Shown here: positions 6,336 to 7,761 of the stretch, piece after piece | Layout: each line of letters begins with the position of its first letter | Numbering within the stretch: position 1 is the stretch's first letter | DNA from: Planctomycetaceae bacterium | Lineage (GTDB): Bacteria; Planctomycetota; Planctomycetia; Planctomycetales; Planctomycetaceae | Direction of reading: 5' to 3' | DNA length: 7,761 nt | NCBI GenBank assembly: GCA_003445035.1 | Contig: DLVV01000121.1 | Coordinates: forward strand, 1,689 to 9,449 | The notes under the pieces: generated by a model | Told to the model about the DNA's origin: nothing | What the model saw: the letters and a program-made list of their open reading frames with translations, nothing else | Databases searched by the model: none | Program-made: the position numbers and the translations under genes

Positions 6336-6938
6336 TCACGGACTCCGCGTCTGGAAGGCGCGACTGGCCGACGTCTGCTCGGCCTTCAGGGCAAACTTGG
6401 CAAAACCGCCCTGTGAGGTTCCGTCGCCGCCGGTGAACGGTTCCTGGGCCATCTGGATCAGCTTCTGCACCAGGCCGGTCGGCACACGGGTGTCAGCCCG
6501 CACGATCACCGTCACCTCCTCCGCCGGATTCACGCCGCGGTCGTAGAACAGCCGCTTCTCCTGTTCAAGGCGGTACGCAAACGGAACCGTCTTCCTGGTC
6601 TCGTTGCTCCCGGAACTCCGGTTGAAGATCAGCACCTCTGCCGGCGAATCCGTATCGGTGATCCGACAGAACTCGGCGTTGTGAAACACCACCGGCCCCT
6701 GTTCAGGAATCCCGTGATCGGGATCGCGGACAAAACCAACGTTGAGCACCAGTTCGTGGGCGGGCTTGACCGTCGGCGGCTGTGCCAGCACGTCCTCGGG
6801 CAGCCGCACCCGCTCGTCGGCCTGGGTCTGCTCGAAGTTGGAGATCACCATGAAGAAGGCGATCAACTGGAACACGATGTCGATCATCGGCGTCATGTCG
6901 ACTTCAGCCAGTACCGGGTCTGTCTTCTTGATCCGCAT
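6336..6938 (-). CDS. exbD: ExbD/TolR-type proton-channel subunit with enlarged periplasmic domain (first ExbD of the operon)
   Basis: This 200-residue protein has the ExbD layout: a short N-terminus, one membrane span (about 18-34, MIDIVFQLIAFFMVISN) and a periplasmic domain. D20 in MTPMID is the expected proton-carrying aspartate. The end of the domain is family-like (EVTVIVRADTRVPTGLVQKLIQMA, 141-164), but the VIVRAD strand comes about 45 residues later than in E. coli ExbD. The extra material is around 68-125 and includes one cysteine (C91). I start at 6938, not at the in-frame ATG at 7034, because GAGGA lies seven to eight bases upstream of 6938 and because the longer version would overlap the exbB gene and add a Pro/Arg-rich leader before the conserved start. 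It follows exbB after 49 bp and precedes the second exbD by 3 bp. It is only distantly similar to that second copy, so the two are not a recent duplication. Assigning it to a particular transport system is not possible here. Confidence 0.9.
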   Translation of the reverse strand: MRIKKTDPVLAEVDMTPMIDIVFQLIAFFMVISNFEQTQADERVRLPEDVLAQPPTVKPAHELVLNVGFVRDPDHGIPEQGPVVFHNAEFCRITDTDSPAEVLIFNRSSGSNETRKTVPFAYRLEQEKRLFYDRGVNPAEEVTVIVRADTRVPTGLVQKLIQMAQEPFTGGDGTSQGGFAKFALKAEQTSASRAFQTRSP

Positions 6939-6945
6939 CAGCGAT

Positions 6946-6950
6946 TCCTC
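6946..6950 (-). promoter_or_regulatory. Ribosome-binding site deciding the start of the first exbD
   Basis: GAGGA on the minus strand sits eight bases before the ATG at 6938, within the 49-bp gap after the exbB stop. It is the best Shine-Dalgarno in the window and supports 6938 over the upstream in-frame ATG at 7034. Confidence 0.7.
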
Positions 6951-6987
6951 ACTGTAGCCGTCAACACGGCCAGTCTCCGTTACCGGG

Positions 6988-7761
6988 TTACTCCTGCGGC
7001 GCGGCCGGAGCGGGTGCCGCGGCGGCAGCGCCACCGGCGGCGGGCTTGCTGCGACCCAGGGTCTGGAACCGGGCCATCAGCCCCTCGCTGACCATGCCCA
7101 CCTCGAGCACCAGTCGAGAGACACGATTGCGGAGAATGCTGTAGGAGATCATCGCGGGGATCGCGATGCCCAACCCGACCAGTGTCGTCCAGAGTGCCGT
7201 CGAGATCCCGTCGGCCAGCTTTGCCGGTTCCGGCTGCGTGGCCGAATTGGCGATCTCGTCGAACGAGTCGATCATGCCTGTGACCGTGCCGGCCAGGCCA
7301 ATCATCGGCGCGATCGAACCGATCAGCGCCAGGTAGCTCAGACGATGCTCCAGCGACATGTTCTCGTCCTCACCCACCTCCTGCATCCCCTCGACCGCCT
7401 CGGAGTAGCCACGGTTGAGCTTGGTCAGGCCGGAGGTCAGGACACGAGCGACCATCGAGTCGTGATCGCGGGCGATGTTGTAGGCACCCTGGTAATCCTT
7501 GTTGTTGAGCTGGTCCTCGAAATCGTCGACGAAATCGGGCGGCAACAACACGTCCCGGCGAATCTGTAACACGTTCATCATCACCAGCGCCACCAGCATG
7601 AAGGAGATCACCAGGAAGATCGGACCGAAAAAGAACCCCAGCGAACCGATCGACTTGGTCAGCAGGCTCTCGGAGGTCGCCGCCGCCGGAGTCTCACCAG
7701 CCGCGGCGTCGGGATCTGCCGTCGCCCCGCCGCCATCAGCTGCAGCCGCGGGTTGTGCCGC
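6988..7761 (-). CDS. exbB: ExbB/TolQ/MotA-family proton channel (N-terminus beyond window)
   Basis: This frame is open to the right edge, so the start is missing; 257 residues are visible. ExbB-type proteins form the pentameric inner-membrane channel around ExbD. Counting from the edge, residues 1-30 are an Ala/Gly/Pro-rich linker, probably following a signal peptide outside the window. Span 1 is about 40-66 (GFFFGPIFLVISFMLV), span 2 about 141-164 (LSYLALIGSIAPMIGLAGTVTGM) and span 3 about 189-211 (LWTTLVGLGIAIPAMISYSIL). Between spans 1 and 2 lies the usual cytoplasmic helical region with LEHRLSYL. T159 and T193 align with the channel threonines of E. coli ExbB (T148 and T181). The position of the conserved E176 is T188 here. 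The protein ends in an Ala/Pro tail. A GTG at 7611 is inside span 1 and cannot be the real start. It heads an operon with two exbD genes. TolQ remains possible, but no other tol gene is visible. Confidence 0.9.
   Translation of the reverse strand, partial: AAQPAAAADGGGATADPDAAAGETPAAATSESLLTKSIGSLGFFFGPIFLVISFMLVALVMMNVLQIRRDVLLPPDFVDDFEDQLNNKDYQGAYNIARDHDSMVARVLTSGLTKLNRGYSEAVEGMQEVGEDENMSLEHRLSYLALIGSIAPMIGLAGTVTGMIDSFDEIANSATQPEPAKLADGISTALWTTLVGLGIAIPAMISYSILRNRVSRLVLEVGMVSEGLMARFQTLGRSKPAAGGAAAAAPAPAAPQE

Noticed and set aside
6939..7034. Extended N-terminus for the first ExbD (in-frame ATG at 7034)
   Set aside because: It would overlap the exbB gene by 47 bases and add a Pro/Arg-rich leader. 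The good GAGGA site before 6938 and the family-typical N-terminus favour the shorter form.

Overview
This is a GC-rich, gene-dense bacterial chromosomal window carrying five recognisable or long protein genes in three blocks. The combination suggests a planctomycete: a secreted all-unknown protein, a proton-channel (ExbB/ExbD) cluster whose ExbB carries an Ala-rich extension before its first membrane span, two different ExbD paralogues, and mostly weak Shine-Dalgarno signals. That placement is an inference from protein style, not a phylogenetic result. I saw no mobile element, CRISPR array, tRNA or rRNA.

Layout. (1) 1-2144, minus strand: one long open frame of at least 714 residues that begins with a clear signal peptide and runs off the left edge. 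It is an unrecognised exported protein with a helical N-terminal half and two beta-rich stretches. (2) 2145-2498: a divergent intergenic region of about 350 bp with several short inverted repeats. The best one, TTGACCG-N12-CGGTCAA, lies where the promoter of the rightward genes would be. (3) 2499-5795, plus strand: a UvrD/PcrA-type DNA helicase followed after 54 bp by a XerD-type tyrosine recombinase with all six catalytic residues, probably co-transcribed and both devoted to chromosome maintenance. (4) 5811-7761, minus strand: a three-gene operon read right to left, exbB-like (5' end beyond the window), exbD-like 1 and exbD-like 2, separated by 49 and 3 bp. It meets xerD tail to tail across only 15 bp.

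How the genes work together. ExbB/ExbD proteins form an inner-membrane motor that uses the proton gradient to energise outer-membrane or periplasmic partners. Two ExbD subunits with one ExbB may give alternative or mixed stators. The helicase and recombinase would act in repair, replication-fork maintenance and chromosome dimer resolution. Nothing links the secreted protein functionally to either set except its divergent promoter region.

I did not find a convincing novel defence or mobile system. The most interesting points are the unclassified secreted protein, the operator-like repeat ahead of the helicase, the ExbB that lacks the usual transmembrane glutamate, and the ExbD with an enlarged periplasmic domain.
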